From contig JBCFYV010000012.1 of the NCBI GenBank assembly GCA_039000515.1, forward strand, positions 31,798,821 to 31,862,820: a DNA stretch of 64,000 nt. Reading direction: 5' to 3'. This DNA is from Timema cristinae (taxonomy: Eukaryota; Arthropoda; Insecta; Phasmatodea; Timematidae). The translations under genes were made by a program, and so were the position numbers. Of this stretch, positions 10,454 to 21,572 are shown one piece after another; positions within the stretch are counted from its first letter, which is position 1, and the number at the start of each line of letters is the position of its first letter. The notes under the pieces were generated by a model. It did no database searches. It saw only the letters and a list, made by a program, of their open reading frames with translations, and was not told the origin of the DNA.

Positions 10454-11103
10454 AGGCTACGCCCAGACGAACTGTCAAAAGCCGCAGTAAAATAAAGCTG
10501 CTACAAATTGTGGGTGGCCAGACGACGGTGTTAGGGCTGCTTCTTCACACTACACTAGCAACAAGTAGCTTCTGTGTGCAGCTGTGAAAAGGAAATAAAG
10601 GTGATTAATCCTAATCCCAAATTACGTTTTGAGTGTTACTTGTTCGACGTCGGCGCCGTCTAAAATGAGAAAGAAAGTGTTGAATTCATCCCATCATTAG
10701 TAACCGGGCAACACATGGGTAATTTGTTTTACTTCATGAAAAACTGAAACTGTAACTACCCTATGAAATTCTTTTAGTATTATCGAATGTCAATTAATTA
10801 GTTTGACTATCAAATGAGTTTTTTCTTCAAAACTCAATCCATCCCAAGCATCTCCTGCTAGAACTTCCATTATGCTGCTAGGCCAACATTACAACTTCAA
10901 ATCGCTGTTTTTGTGCTCTCCACACTTTACGTCATACAGACATGGATATTTCTGTACCTCAATAATAAAGTGCTCGCTATCTACTAAATCGTTATCCATT
11001 TTGGAACAAAATTTTAAATAAAATAAAGAGAACACACGAGGAAGGAATATGACGCCGCTACACAGTACTGCATGTGTGGCCACTCTTTCGCTGTAAACTG
11101 TCA
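10454..11103. mobile_element. Second Harbinger-like end, interior degraded
   Basis: Begins 'ggctacgcccagacga' directly after TAA, with a second motif 'gggtggccagacgacgg' at about 10525. This is the same two-motif layout as the 3141-4584 element. The right end was not found; it may have been lost or displaced by the TIR element starting near 11114. Confidence 0.4.
10889..10999 (-). pseudogene. MADF-domain fragment
   Basis: From the ATG at 10997-10999 the minus frame reads MDNDLVDSEHFIIEVQKYPC then LYDVKCGEHKNSDLKL and stops. This matches the start of a MADF domain (acidic lead, FI..V...P.LYD, charged segment). MADF or Myb-like proteins occur as host regulators and as the DNA-binding ORF of PIF/Harbinger transposons; the adjacent Harbinger-like end favours the second. 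The rest of the domain is missing after the stop. Confidence 0.5.
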
Positions 11104-11734
11104 CCAGAATTAGGGGTCGTTCTTACCTTTCAGCCTCGCCACCCCGATGTAGCACCATGTAGACATTTGACCTAGCACCCCCCCCCCCTCGACCTGTGTT
11201 ACTTAGCTTTTCTCGCCAATAATGAATGTCATTATTTCATAGGGAAGTTTTGTGATAGTAAAGGAAAAATTCAGATTTAATAATTATTAAAATCCATTTT
11301 AAACCCTGATTATAAATTATTTCAGAGAGTATTATTGTTTAAACAGACATTAAGATGTCGTGCTTTAATTCATCAGGTTCATGAAGAAAAACCCTCTGCT
11401 AAATTTATGTTATGAATGCCAGGTTTGCGATCTGAGTAGTATCCAGACGGCACTACTATGTGCTGAGTGGGATGGCCCTTTTCTGTAGTGGCGCTACATA
11501 ATGATAAAGTGTTCACGTCCAATGCTTGTCGCTGGAGGAAGACATCTTTCTTAATATTTTGCACTTTTTTTTATAGTCATATGATCATCATATAGAGAAC
11601 TATTTAACAATTCTAGGCATACAACTTTTCTAAATTATGTTTTGGATTAATCTACAATTTTACTTTAATCAACTTATAAATACTACCTAGACTCATGTTT
11701 CGTTCCAACATCTATCCTGGATCCTGGCTTCACT

Positions 11735-11900
11735 CTCGAAAAAGACAAGATAGCCAATGAAGCAGAGATTGGGGTTCGAATACCTTTCAAGTGTACTCAG
11801 AGTAGCTTTTCCTAAATGGTTATATATTCACTCTCTTCCCGTTAATGAGGGTAGATTACCCCTAAAATTCTACCTCTCTCATTCCTACTCTATTAGATAA
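11735..11900 (+). repeat. SINE family B fragment
   Basis: Contains 'ggggttcgaatacctttc' (B box), 'ttttcctaaatggttatat' and 'cctaaaattctacctctc'. Faces the inverted copy at 11964-12128. Confidence 0.65.
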
Positions 11901-11963
11901 ATATAATAAAAAATATTTAGAATAACTACAATTTGACTATACCATCCTACACAATGTATACTA

Positions 11964-12128
11964 AAAAGGTAGAATTATAGAGTAAGTTTACCAGCATTTT
12001 CATGGATGGAGAGCGGGAAACCATTAAGGAAAAACAATCCTCAGTAGACCTGACTGGTAATCGAACCCATTTCCCTAACATCGGCCGTCTAGTCTACTGA
12101 GAGAATGACAATTAGACACAGCTGCCAC
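11964..12128 (-). repeat. SINE family B fragment, inverted to its neighbour
   Basis: Minus-strand family B body and head, including the complement of 'tggtaatcgaacccattt' and a 'gtagactagacggcc' head region. Forms a loose inverted pair with 11735-11900. Confidence 0.65.
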
Positions 12129-12207
12129 CGTAGCGGATGTATAATAGTTGCATTTATATACATACACACTAGATTTATCAGAAGGGAAAAGGTATAGACT
12201 TAAAACG

Positions 12208-12488
12208 GTGACCTGGTGGTCTAGGGGTAAGGTGTCAGACTTCTGTGCTGGCGGCCGGGGTTCAATCCTCGGTCCCGGCACAGATTTATCTGATTACCAA
12301 ACCCTTCCTTCACCTCTGACAAGACATCTTGTGAATGTGGGGAATGCCAGGCCGCCACCGTGGTTCGGATTCCACGTTAAACTGTAGGTCCTTCATTTCA
12401 TCTCACAATCACCCTACCATTACACATCAGCGTAAGTGCGTATAACCCGAACGGATAGTAAGACGCGGTGCTAATAATAATAATAATA
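12208..12488 (+). repeat. SINE family A copy, full length
   Basis: Head 'gtgacctggtggtctagg', B box 'ggttcaatcctcggtccc', complete body, tail 'cccgaacggatagtaagacg' and AAT repeats. One of the best-preserved copies. Confidence 0.92.
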
Positions 12489-13401
12489 TAGGCTTTAAAT
12501 ACACCTATCTTTTGAAAATAATTGATGATAAATGAAGCTTTACTTTTCATAACATGCTTCTGGTACGAAGAAATAACACTATTGATAGACTCCTCAAACT
12601 TGCCTTAAGAAAAATTCTGTACTTTTATTTCTTTCTATTTCACTAAAACCTCTTTATGAGACTCTCCCACTGCTTTTTTTTTTCTTCTGGATATTGTTTT
12701 TTTATATGCAAGCAATGAACAAGTCTCCTCTTTTTGAATAAATTATTTTTGTTTTTGTACAAACAAGCGATTATTCACGGCCTATGTAAAAGAATGTACA
12801 GTAGGCATCTAAATTATACTCAAACTTAACTATACCTATAAATTAAGGCCACTTCGACTGACCGCTGTTATCAACTAAAAGCACGTGAGGGGTTCTATAG
12901 ATTGGACAAAGTGCCGTGATTATAAACATGTCACTGTCATACGCATGAAAATATGTGTTTTCGAATGTGCTTGACGTTCGGAGTCTCGGGCAGACAATGT
13001 CACCTAAACGCATTCGAAATATTGATAAACAAAAAGTGCTAGACTTGCATTTTCAACGCCACAGATATTCGGAATTTATCTATAAGTATGTTTATCAAAG
13101 GTGACACAATAATATTATTTTTGAACATTAGAATTTGAGTATAAGATCTGTGTTACGTAACACTTTGATGTACCCCACCACTCCCCCATGTAACAGCATG
13201 TATACACTATAACTCCCCCCCACCCCCCTTCAAAGCGTTACGTGGTATATGGACGACCCCTAATGGGCTTGTCCGTCTGCGACACGGTCTTGAAATGAGT
13301 TCCACTTTCTAACTAAGCAGTAATTAAAGCGTTGTGTAGCCGGCTCCATTTGAATCTATTGGGTGAATCTTCATACTTTTAATTTCCTAAGGCGTTAGGA
13401 T
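12489..13401. other. Spacer, no gene seen
   Basis: No protein-like frame. Includes the right end of the candidate AGGGGTCGT element up to 13262. Confidence 0.5.
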
Positions 13402-13575
13402 CGTAAGAGACTTGATCGCCGGTGACGGGCAGTCTAGTTCTAATCCCAGCCGGGTGTGCTGAGGTATTCCTCACTCACACTCAACGTTAATGCCAGGACA
13501 CTTCCTCTAGATTTTATCTACCTCGTACTATCAGTGTAATTAAATGCGAATAGTCCGGAAGGCTAGTGAGACTTG
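13402..13575 (+). repeat. SINE family B fragment
   Basis: Contains 'ggtgacgggcagtctagttc', a decayed B box ('tctaatcccagccggg'), 'cacttcctctagattttat' and a tail with 'tagtccggaaggctagtgag', a mutated form of the shared 3' tail. Confidence 0.6.
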
Positions 13576-13927
13576 GAGCCCGTTATGACAAACGCTCCAA
13601 CAAAAAGACTAAAGCCGAGGTTTCCGCTTGTAGCTACTTGTGCCGGTTGATTAGAAGTGCAACAAGTGACGTGATTCACAAAGCCTAATCTGGACCTCAA
13701 CAAATTCAAGTCATCTCTTACCCTCCACAATGTACACTCCGTTTATCCTAAAAGTTAGCATACTACCTTTGGCTGATAGCACTACGGTCCTATCGTATAA
13801 GCTCTACTAACTACGGACGAGAACTAAAACTATAAAATCACTGGATTAATAAATTACGGTGTTGAATAAAACATTATTTTCCTGTCTGACAACTTTGTTC
13901 CATCAGTAGTACGTTTTTATACCGAGT

Positions 13928-14125
13928 TAATAGTTACTGGTTTAATTCCTGGTACGGGTGAAACATGTATTATTGGTGAAAAAGTCTTCCTCATCCACAG
14001 TGATAAATTGAAGGCTGGAGGATTGTGTGTTGTGTTTCTTATAGAGATATATTAGTTTACGTGCTGAGTGCTGATATAATCAGTTGATCCAAAAAGTGCA
14101 CGTTAAATGTTCCTAATTAAAAAAA
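13928..14125 (+). repeat. SINE family D fragment
   Basis: Shares 'gtattattggtgaaaaagtc', 'cacagtgataaattgaaggc' and a 3' part 'gatccaaaaagtgcacgtta' with copies at 57680-57930 and 62388-62580. Ends directly against the satellite. Confidence 0.6.
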
Positions 14126-14129
14126 CACA

Positions 14130-17100
14130 TTCCCTCTCAACTTATCCCACACATATTGCAGGAACTAATGCCCGGTGTTAAGGAATGTGGCTACGAGACT
14201 CGTTGTTCCCTCTCAATCTCAACTTATCCCACACATATTGCAGGAACTAATGCCCGTGTATAGGAATATGGCAACGAGGCTAGTTGTTCCCTTTCAATCT
14301 CAACTTATCCCACACATATTGCAGGAACTAATGCCCGGTGTTAAGGAATGTGGCTACGAGACTCGTTGTTCTCTCTCAATCTCAACTTATCCCACACACA
14401 ATCCAGGAACTAATGCCCCGTTTCAAGGAATATGGCAACGAGGCTAGTTGTTCCCTCTCAATCTCAACTTATCCCACACACATTGCAGGAACTAATGCCC
14501 CGTGTATGGGAATATGGCAACAAGGCTAGTTGTTCTCTCTCAATCTCAACTTATCCCACACACAATCCAGAAACTAATGCCCCGTTTCAAGGAATATGGC
14601 AACGAGGCTAGTTGTTCCCTCTCAATCTCAACTTATCCCACACACAATCCAGGAACTTATGCCCCGTGTCATGGAATGTGGCAACGAGGCTAGTTGTTCT
14701 CTCTCAATCTCAACTTATCCCACACACAATCCAGAAACTAATGCCCCGTGTCAAGGAATATGGCAACGAGGCTAGTTGTTCTCTCTCAATCTCAACTTAT
14801 CCCACACACAATCCAGGAACTTATGCCCCGTGTCAAGGAATATGGCAACGAGGCTAGTTGTTATCTCTCAATCTCAACTTATCCCACACACAATCCAGGA
14901 ACTTATGCCCGTGTCAAGGAATATGGCAACGAGGCTAGTTGTTCTCTCTCAATCTCAACTTATTCCACACACAATCCAGAACTAATGCCCCGTATCAAGG
15001 AATATGGCAACGAGGCTAGTTGTTCCCTCTCAATCTCAACTTATCCCACACACATTGCAGGAACTAATGCCCCGTGTCAAGGAATATGGTAACGAGGCTA
15101 GTTGTTCTCTCTCAATCTCAACTTATCCCACACACAATCCAGAAACTAATGCCCCGTGTCAAGGAATATGGCTATGAGGCTAGTTGTTCTCTCTCAACTT
15201 AACCCACACACATTGCAGGAACTAATGCCCCGTTTCAAGGAATATGGCAACGAGGCTAGTTGTTCCCTCTCAATCTCAACTTATCCCACACACAATTCAG
15301 AAACTAATGCCCCGTGTCAAGGAATATGGCAACGAGGCTAGTTGTTCCCTCTCAATCTCAAATTATCCCACACACAATCCAGAAACTAATGCCCCGTTTC
15401 AAGGAATATGGTAACGAGGCTAGTTGTTCCCTCTCAATCTCAACTTATCCCACACACAATCCAGAAACTAATGCCCTGTGTCAAGGAATATGGCTATGAG
15501 GCTAGTTGTTCCCTCTCAACTTAACCCACATACATTGCAGGAACTAATGCCCCGTTTCAAGGAATATGGCAACGAGGCTAGTTGTTCCCTCTCAATCTCA
15601 ACTTATCCCACACACAATCCAGAAACTAATGCCCCGTTTCAAGGAATATGGTAACGAGGCTAGTTGTTCCCTCTCAATCTCAACTTATCCCACATACAAT
15701 CCAGGAACTAATGCCCCGTGTCAAGGAATATGGCTATGAGGCTAGTTGTTCCCTCTCAACTTAACCCACACACATTGCAGGAACTACCCCGTATCAAGGA
15801 ATATGGCAACGAGGCTAGTTGTTCCCTCTCAATCTCAACTTATCCCACACACAATCCAGGAACTAATGCCCCGTGTCAAGGAATATGGCTATGAGGCTAG
15901 TTGTTCCCTCTCAACTTAACCCACACACATTGCAGGAACTAATGCCCCGTATCAAGGAATATGGCAACGAAGCTAGTTGTTCCCTCTCAATCTCAACTTA
16001 TCCCACACACAATCCAGGAATTAATGCCCCGTTTCAAGGAATATGGCAACGAGGCTAGTTGTTCTCTCTCAATCTCAACTTATCCCACACACAATCCAGG
16101 AAATTATGCCCCGTGTCAAGGAATATGGCAACGAGGCTAGTTGTTATCTCTCAATCTCAACTTATCCCACACACAATCCAGGAACTTATGCCCCGTGTCA
16201 AGGAATATGGCAACGAGGCTAGTTGTTCTCTCTCAATCTCAACTTATCCCACACACAATCCAGAAACTAATGCCCCGTATCAAGGAATATGGCAACGAGG
16301 CTAGTTGTTCCCTCTCAATCTCAACTTATCCCACACACATTGCAGGAACTAATGCCCCGTGTCAAGGAATATGCCAACGAGGCTAGTTGTTCTCTCTCAA
16401 TCTCAACTTATCCCACACACAATCCAGAAACTAATGCCCCGTTTCAAGGAATATGGCAACGAGGCTAGTTGTTCCCTCTCAATCTCAACTTATCCCACAC
16501 ACAATCCAGGAACTTATGCCCCGTGTCAAGGAATATGGCAACGAGGCTAGTTGTTCTCTCTCAATCTCAACTTATCCCACACACAATCCAAGAACTAATG
16601 CCCCGTTTCAAGGAATATGGCAACGAGTCTAGTTGTTCCCTCTCAATCTCAACTTATCCCACACACATTGCAGGAACTAATGCCCCGTGTCAAGGAATAT
16701 GGCAACGAGGCTAGTTGTTCTCTCTCAATCTCAACTTATCCCACACACAATCCAGAAACTAATGCCCTGTGTCAAGGAATATGGCTATGAGGCTAGTTGT
16801 TCCCTCTCAACTTAACCCACATACATTGAAGGAACTAATGCCCCGTTTCAAGGAATATGGCAACGAGGCTTGTTGTTCCCTCTCAATCTCAACTTATCCC
16901 ACACACAATCCAGAAACTAATGCCCCGTGTCAAGGAATATGGCAACGAGGCTAGTTGTTCCCTCTCAATCTCAACTTATCCCACACACAATCCAGAAACT
17001 AATGCCCCGTTTCAAGGAATATGGTAACGAGGCTAGTTGTTCCCTCTCAATCTCAACTTATCCCACACACAATCCAGAAACTAATGCCCTGTGTCAAGGA

Positions 17101-18830
17101 ATATGGCTATGAGGCTAGTTGTTCCCTCTCAACTTAACCCACATACATTGCAGGAACTAATGCCCCGTTTCAAGGAATATGGCAACGAGGCTAGTTGTTC
17201 CCTCTCAATCTCAACTTATCCCACACACATTGCAGGAACTAATGCCCCGTTTCAAGGAATATGGTAACGAGGCTAGTTGTTCCCTCTCAATCTCAACTTA
17301 TCCCACATACAATCCAGGAACTAATGCCCCGTGTCAAGGAATATGTCTATGAGGCTAGTTGTTCCCTCTCAACTTAACCCACACACATTGCAGGAACTAA
17401 TGCCCGTATCAAGGAATATGGCAACGAGGCTAGTTGTTCCCTCTCAATCTCAACTTATCCCACACACAATCCAGGAACTAATGCCCCGTGTCAAGGAATA
17501 TGGCTATGAGGCTAGTTGTTCCCTCTCAACTTAACCCACACACATTGCAGGAACTAATGCCCCGTATCAAGGAATATGGCAACGAAGCTAGTTGTTCCCT
17601 CTCAATCTCAACTTATCCCACACACAATCCAGGAATTAATGCCCCGTTTCAAGGAATATGGCAACGAGGCTAGTTGTTCCCTCTCAATCTCAACTTATCC
17701 CACACACATTGCAGTAACTAATGCCCCGTGTCAAGGAATATGGCAACGAGGCTAGTTGTTCTCTCTCAATCTCAACTTATCCCACACACTATCCAGAAAC
17801 TAATGCCCCGTGTCAAGGAATATGGCAACGAGGCTAGTTGTTCCCTCTCAATCTCAACTTATCCCACACACATTGCAGGAACTAATGCCCCGTTTCAAGG
17901 AATATGGTAACGAGGCTAGTTGTTCCCTCTCAATCTCAACTTATCCCACATACAATCCAGGAACTAATGCCCCGTGTCAAGGAATATGTCTATGAGGCTA
18001 GTTGTTCCCTCTCAACTTAACCCACACACATTGCAGGAACTAATGCCCCGTATCAAGGAATATGGCAACGAGGCTAGTTGTTCCCTCTCAATCTCAACTT
18101 ATCCCACACACAATCCAGGAACTAATGCCCCGTGTCAAGGAATATGGCTATGAGGCTAGTTGTTCCCTCTCAACTTAACCCACACACATTGCAGGAACTA
18201 ATGCCCCGTATCAAGGAATATGGCAACGAAGCTAGTTGTTCCCTCTCAATCTCAACTTATCCCACACACAATCCAGGAATTAATGCCCCGTTTCAAGGAA
18301 TATGGCAACGAGGCTAGTTGTTCCCTCTCAATCTCAACTTATCCCACACACATTGCAGTAACTAATGCCCCGTGTCAAGGAATATGGCAACGAGGCTAGT
18401 TGTTCTCTCTCAATCTCAACTTATCCCACACACTATCCAGAAACTAATGCCCCGTGTCAAGGAATATGGCAACGAGGCTAGTTGTTCCCTCTCAATCTCA
18501 ACTTATCCCACACACATTGCAGGAACTAATTCCCCGTATCAAGGAATATGGCAACGAGGCTAGTTGTTCCCTCTCAATCTCAACTTATCCCACACATATT
18601 GCAGGAACTAATACCTCGTATCAAGGAATATGGCTACGAGGCTAGTTGTTCCCTCTCAATCTCAACTTATCCCACACATATTGCAGGAACTAATGCCCGT
18701 ATCAAGGAATATGACAACGAGGCTAGATGTTCCTTCTCAACTTATCCCACACACATTGTAGGAACTAATGCCCCGTATCAAGTAATATGGCAACGAGGCT
18801 AGTTCCCTCTCTACCTATCTCATACACATT
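14130..18830. repeat. ~82-bp satellite array, about 57 units
   Basis: Unit contains 'ctcaatctcaacttatccca', 'ggaactaatgccccgtgtca' and 'aggaatatggcaacgaggct'. Most units are about 82 bp; a recurrent variant lacks 'caatct' (76 bp) and has 'ggctatgaggctag'. Edge units are more diverged ('cccggtgttaaggaatgtgg'). A 644-bp eight-unit block is repeated in tandem (for example 17488-17673 equals 18132-18317), and a longer block recurs about 1.6 kb apart (15314 and 16927). Open frames of 60-114 residues here are translations of the repeat and stop according to unit phase. Confidence 0.97.
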
Positions 18831-18937
18831 TCAGGAAGATACTCCTCGGACACGATCGTCTCGTGCCATGCAACCATTTAACTGGAGCTAATTACTGATT
18901 GATCCTTCGACCTAACCTTCACCTCCACACCTAGGTT

Positions 18938-18984
18938 AAAGTGCGTACAACCCGAACAGCTAGTAGGGCGTGATAATAATAATA
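18938..18984 (+). repeat. 47-bp severely truncated SINE tail with target duplication
   Basis: Only the shared 3' tail is present ('gtgcgtacaacccgaacag' to AAT repeats), flanked by 'acctaggtt' at 18929-18937 and 18985-18993. It is a 5'-truncated insertion, as expected of target-primed reverse transcription. Confidence 0.8.
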
Positions 18985-19324
18985 ACCTAGGTTCATAGGC
19001 AGTCCCCTAACACCTCCTCTCTAAACACTCGCTAGCCACTCGACGAGGCCCTTATAACACAATCGTGCCATTTTATCACGTACTCACTTATTTGTGGTTC
19101 AAAATAAAATAAGTACAAATATTGAAGCAAGAAAGGTAAAGTAATTTAACATTCAGATGGGAGTTTATCCTAGTATCCATCAAAGGGTATAATTCGTGGT
19201 ACGGTATTATGTAAAAATAGGTGTGCTGCTCTAGGTTAAGTTAGTTGGTTTTTTTTTTTTTTTTTGCTTCACACATTATACCGCTAAGGGCTTTTCGTCT
19301 TTAATTGCACTACTTTATTAGTGA

Positions 19325-19450
19325 TGAGGAAGATTAATCTATGTTAAATATACCCGTATTAGTATGAAGGTAGAGTGGGAAACCATTTAGGCAATACTAT
19401 CCTCATTAAGCCCTGCTAGGATTCAAACCCCGACCTCCTAATCTCAGGAA
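19325..19450 (-). repeat. SINE family B fragment
   Basis: Complement of the family B body ('gagtgggaaaccatttagg') and head ('aggattcaaaccccgacc'). Confidence 0.65.
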
Positions 19451-20104
19451 AACCAGACTAGGTGCCTGCATTTAATCTGCGAAACCAGTTAGTAAGAGGT
19501 GTAAGGTTTTAATGATATTATCTTGGAACCTAGGAGAGATGTTTATTAGATAAATCATAGTCTAAGGCGCTACTTTAGTAATCGCTAGAACCATTAACGT
19601 AATCAGTGCATCTCGTGGTCAAACTCGGCAATCGCTCTAGAGTGTGAAAGGGGAAGGGGTGAGAGGAGCGGTCTAGTATAGTCGGTACCAAATGGCAAAT
19701 GGGACATAAGTACTTCACTGGGAATAGTTGGTTTAGCACGCTTATTTGAACCAAATTTTAAAAACACTTTACGTACCCTGTATTTAAAGTTTATTAGATA
19801 TCTGTAATGTTTGTCAAAAGAGGTAAAATTATCCTACACAAAACTACTGAAAGTCCTAAACTACCGCGTCTATGTTATGTGTTGGAACTTGGAAGGTATG
19901 ATGAATAGTATTGTATAATGGATATTATAAAAGGTTTTACCATACCAGCCTTCAAAATGTCTACGAAAAATTTAGCTGATGGAAATTTATTTAATAGATA
20001 ACTACGATTAGTAAAATATTTTTTCAATCTATTTTCGGCCCTTCTTTAACCATAGTAAACATTTAATTCTAGTATAATGAAGATAACAAATGTTTCTTTA
20101 AATA
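19451..20104. other. AT-rich spacer, no gene seen
   Basis: No protein-like frame and no recognised repeat. Confidence 0.5.
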
Positions 20105-20222
20105 CTGATCCGATACTGGAGTGTGAGTACTAATATCAGTAAAAGTATTGATTAAAAATACTAGTATCAAAAGCAAAATATCGATATTAGTAAAGTATCA
20201 ATACTTTTCTCACATCCCTAAT
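20105..20222. mobile_element. hAT-like terminus with TATCGATA-type subterminal repeats
   Basis: Variants of 'agtatcgatactagt' recur within about 110 bp, and the right edge (complement 'gggatgtgagaaaagtattg') has the form of a hAT end. The partner end is not evident. Confidence 0.4.
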
Positions 20223-20320
20223 CTGAACTGGGAATTGTATTGACCGTGTGAGAGCAAAGCCTCAAATTATTATAAAATGATCAGCTCAGACTGATCGTAT
20301 GTGGCGCCCTAAGAGCTTAG

Positions 20321-21250
20321 ACCAGGGGGTAAGGAAACTTTTGGATTTGGAAGGCCACCGCATGTCACTTATCAGATCCCTCATAAGGCCACACACTTCA
20401 TGTACAGTCAATATGCTAAAATTATAAAGACTTACTTTACATAAATAATAGTTAATGTCTTTTTTAGTAACCCATAAAGGAACGAATAGTTTTTAGTCTA
20501 GCTTTTTTTTTTATTCAACAAGGACAAAATTTTGTATATATTTATTATATGTTCAGAGAAGAACGCTTTAAAAAAAATAGAACTACATAAATTATGAAAT
20601 ATTTGAAAGAATTAAATTTACAAACTAAACTAAACTCAACAGTTTTTGATTTGTGAATAAATCTGTGTGTAATAAAAATATATTAAAAATTAAAAAATTC
20701 CAAGAAGTTATATTAGATATTAAACAGGTTTGTAATTTACCATCGGTGTTTCTTTATTTAAGACCTGAGGATGATGTGGAATTACATAGAAAATATTTAG
20801 CCAAATGATGGCTGCTAACGCAGAATTACACTCTCAAGGAGAAAGGAATTACCACCAGAATCTTCAATCAGTAAACTCCAACTTTTTTAAATATTTTTAT
20901 ATCTCTTTATTAATTTTTCATACTTCACAAAGGTTCTTAAGTCAAGAATCTTCTACTATCATTCTTTATGATAAAAACTAATATTTCACATTTTCCAAAG
21001 TTGTATAACATGTAATATAACTAGCTACTTGGGAATTTTTAATATTTAATATATTTTTATTACACATTGATTGAATGACATATAATATTATTATCTTTCC
21101 TTACCAAGTTTCAAAATGTATTTCAAAAATCTCAACAGTTAATAAAACACTCCATGTTACACATAAATTGTCAGAATATACAAAAAGGCCGCATCAAACT
21201 CAAAAGGCCGCATCGAACTCAAAAGGCCACAAGTTCCCCAGCCTTGGGTT
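20321..21250. mobile_element. hAT-like non-autonomous element, ~930 bp
   Basis: Left 'ccagggggtaaggaaacttt' and complement of right 'ccaaggctggggaacttgtg' are imperfect inverted relatives of the 'CAGGGGTxGGxAACTT' hAT style. Both ends carry 'aaggcc' blocks ('ggaaggccaccgcatg' left, three 'aaaaggccgcatc'-like words right). The interior is very AT-rich with no transposase. An 8-bp duplication is not convincing. Confidence 0.5.
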
Positions 21251-21357
21251 ATAAGTCTATTATGCGACCGCCGAAGCAGTTAATATTATTGTTGTGATTA
21301 TACTAATTTTAGTAGTGTTTGTTTTTTGAAGGTTTTCAAGTTCAACACAGGGTTCCA

Positions 21358-21526
21358 CAACTTGTGAATGTGTGTAATGCCAAGCCTTCACCGTGGTTCG
21401 GATCCCAAGTTAAACTGTAGGTCCTCCATTCCATCTCACAATCACCCTACCATTACACATGAGCGTGAGTATAAACCAAACGGGTATTAAGACGCGGTGC
21501 TAATAATAATAATAATAATAATAATA

Positions 21527-21572
<46 letters not shown>
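21358..21572 (+). repeat. SINE family A copy, 5' truncated; tail hosts a hAT
   Basis: Starts in the body at 'acttgtgaatgtgtgtaatg' and runs to an extended (AAT)n at 21501-21570. The hAT element at 21573-24432 is inserted in this tail. Confidence 0.85.

Larger units (their letters stand above)
11114..13262. mobile_element. Candidate TIR element with 'AGGGGTCGT' ends
   Basis: Left 'attaggggtcgttcttacc' and complement of right 'attaggggtcgtccatatac' share a 12-bp start, followed on both sides by a C/G-homopolymer zone and a 'tgttacKTA' word. Similar 'GGGGTCGTCCATAxACTACG' ends are widespread in arthropod MITEs. The ~2.1-kb interior holds SINEs (11735-12488) and no transposase. No target duplication is evident. 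Confidence 0.4.

Noticed and set aside
2903..12488. tRNA genes with A and B boxes
   Set aside because: The box-bearing segments are followed by SINE bodies, are repeated many times, and lack a paired acceptor stem; they are SINE heads.
14175..18802. Dozens of 60-114-residue frames with RNMATRLVV / YGNEASCSLSIS motifs
   Set aside because: Three-frame translations of the 82-bp satellite; each frame stops after a few units because 82 is not a multiple of three.
14130..18830. CRISPR-like regular repeat array
   Set aside because: Whole units repeat with no unique spacers, in a eukaryotic context; it is a satellite.
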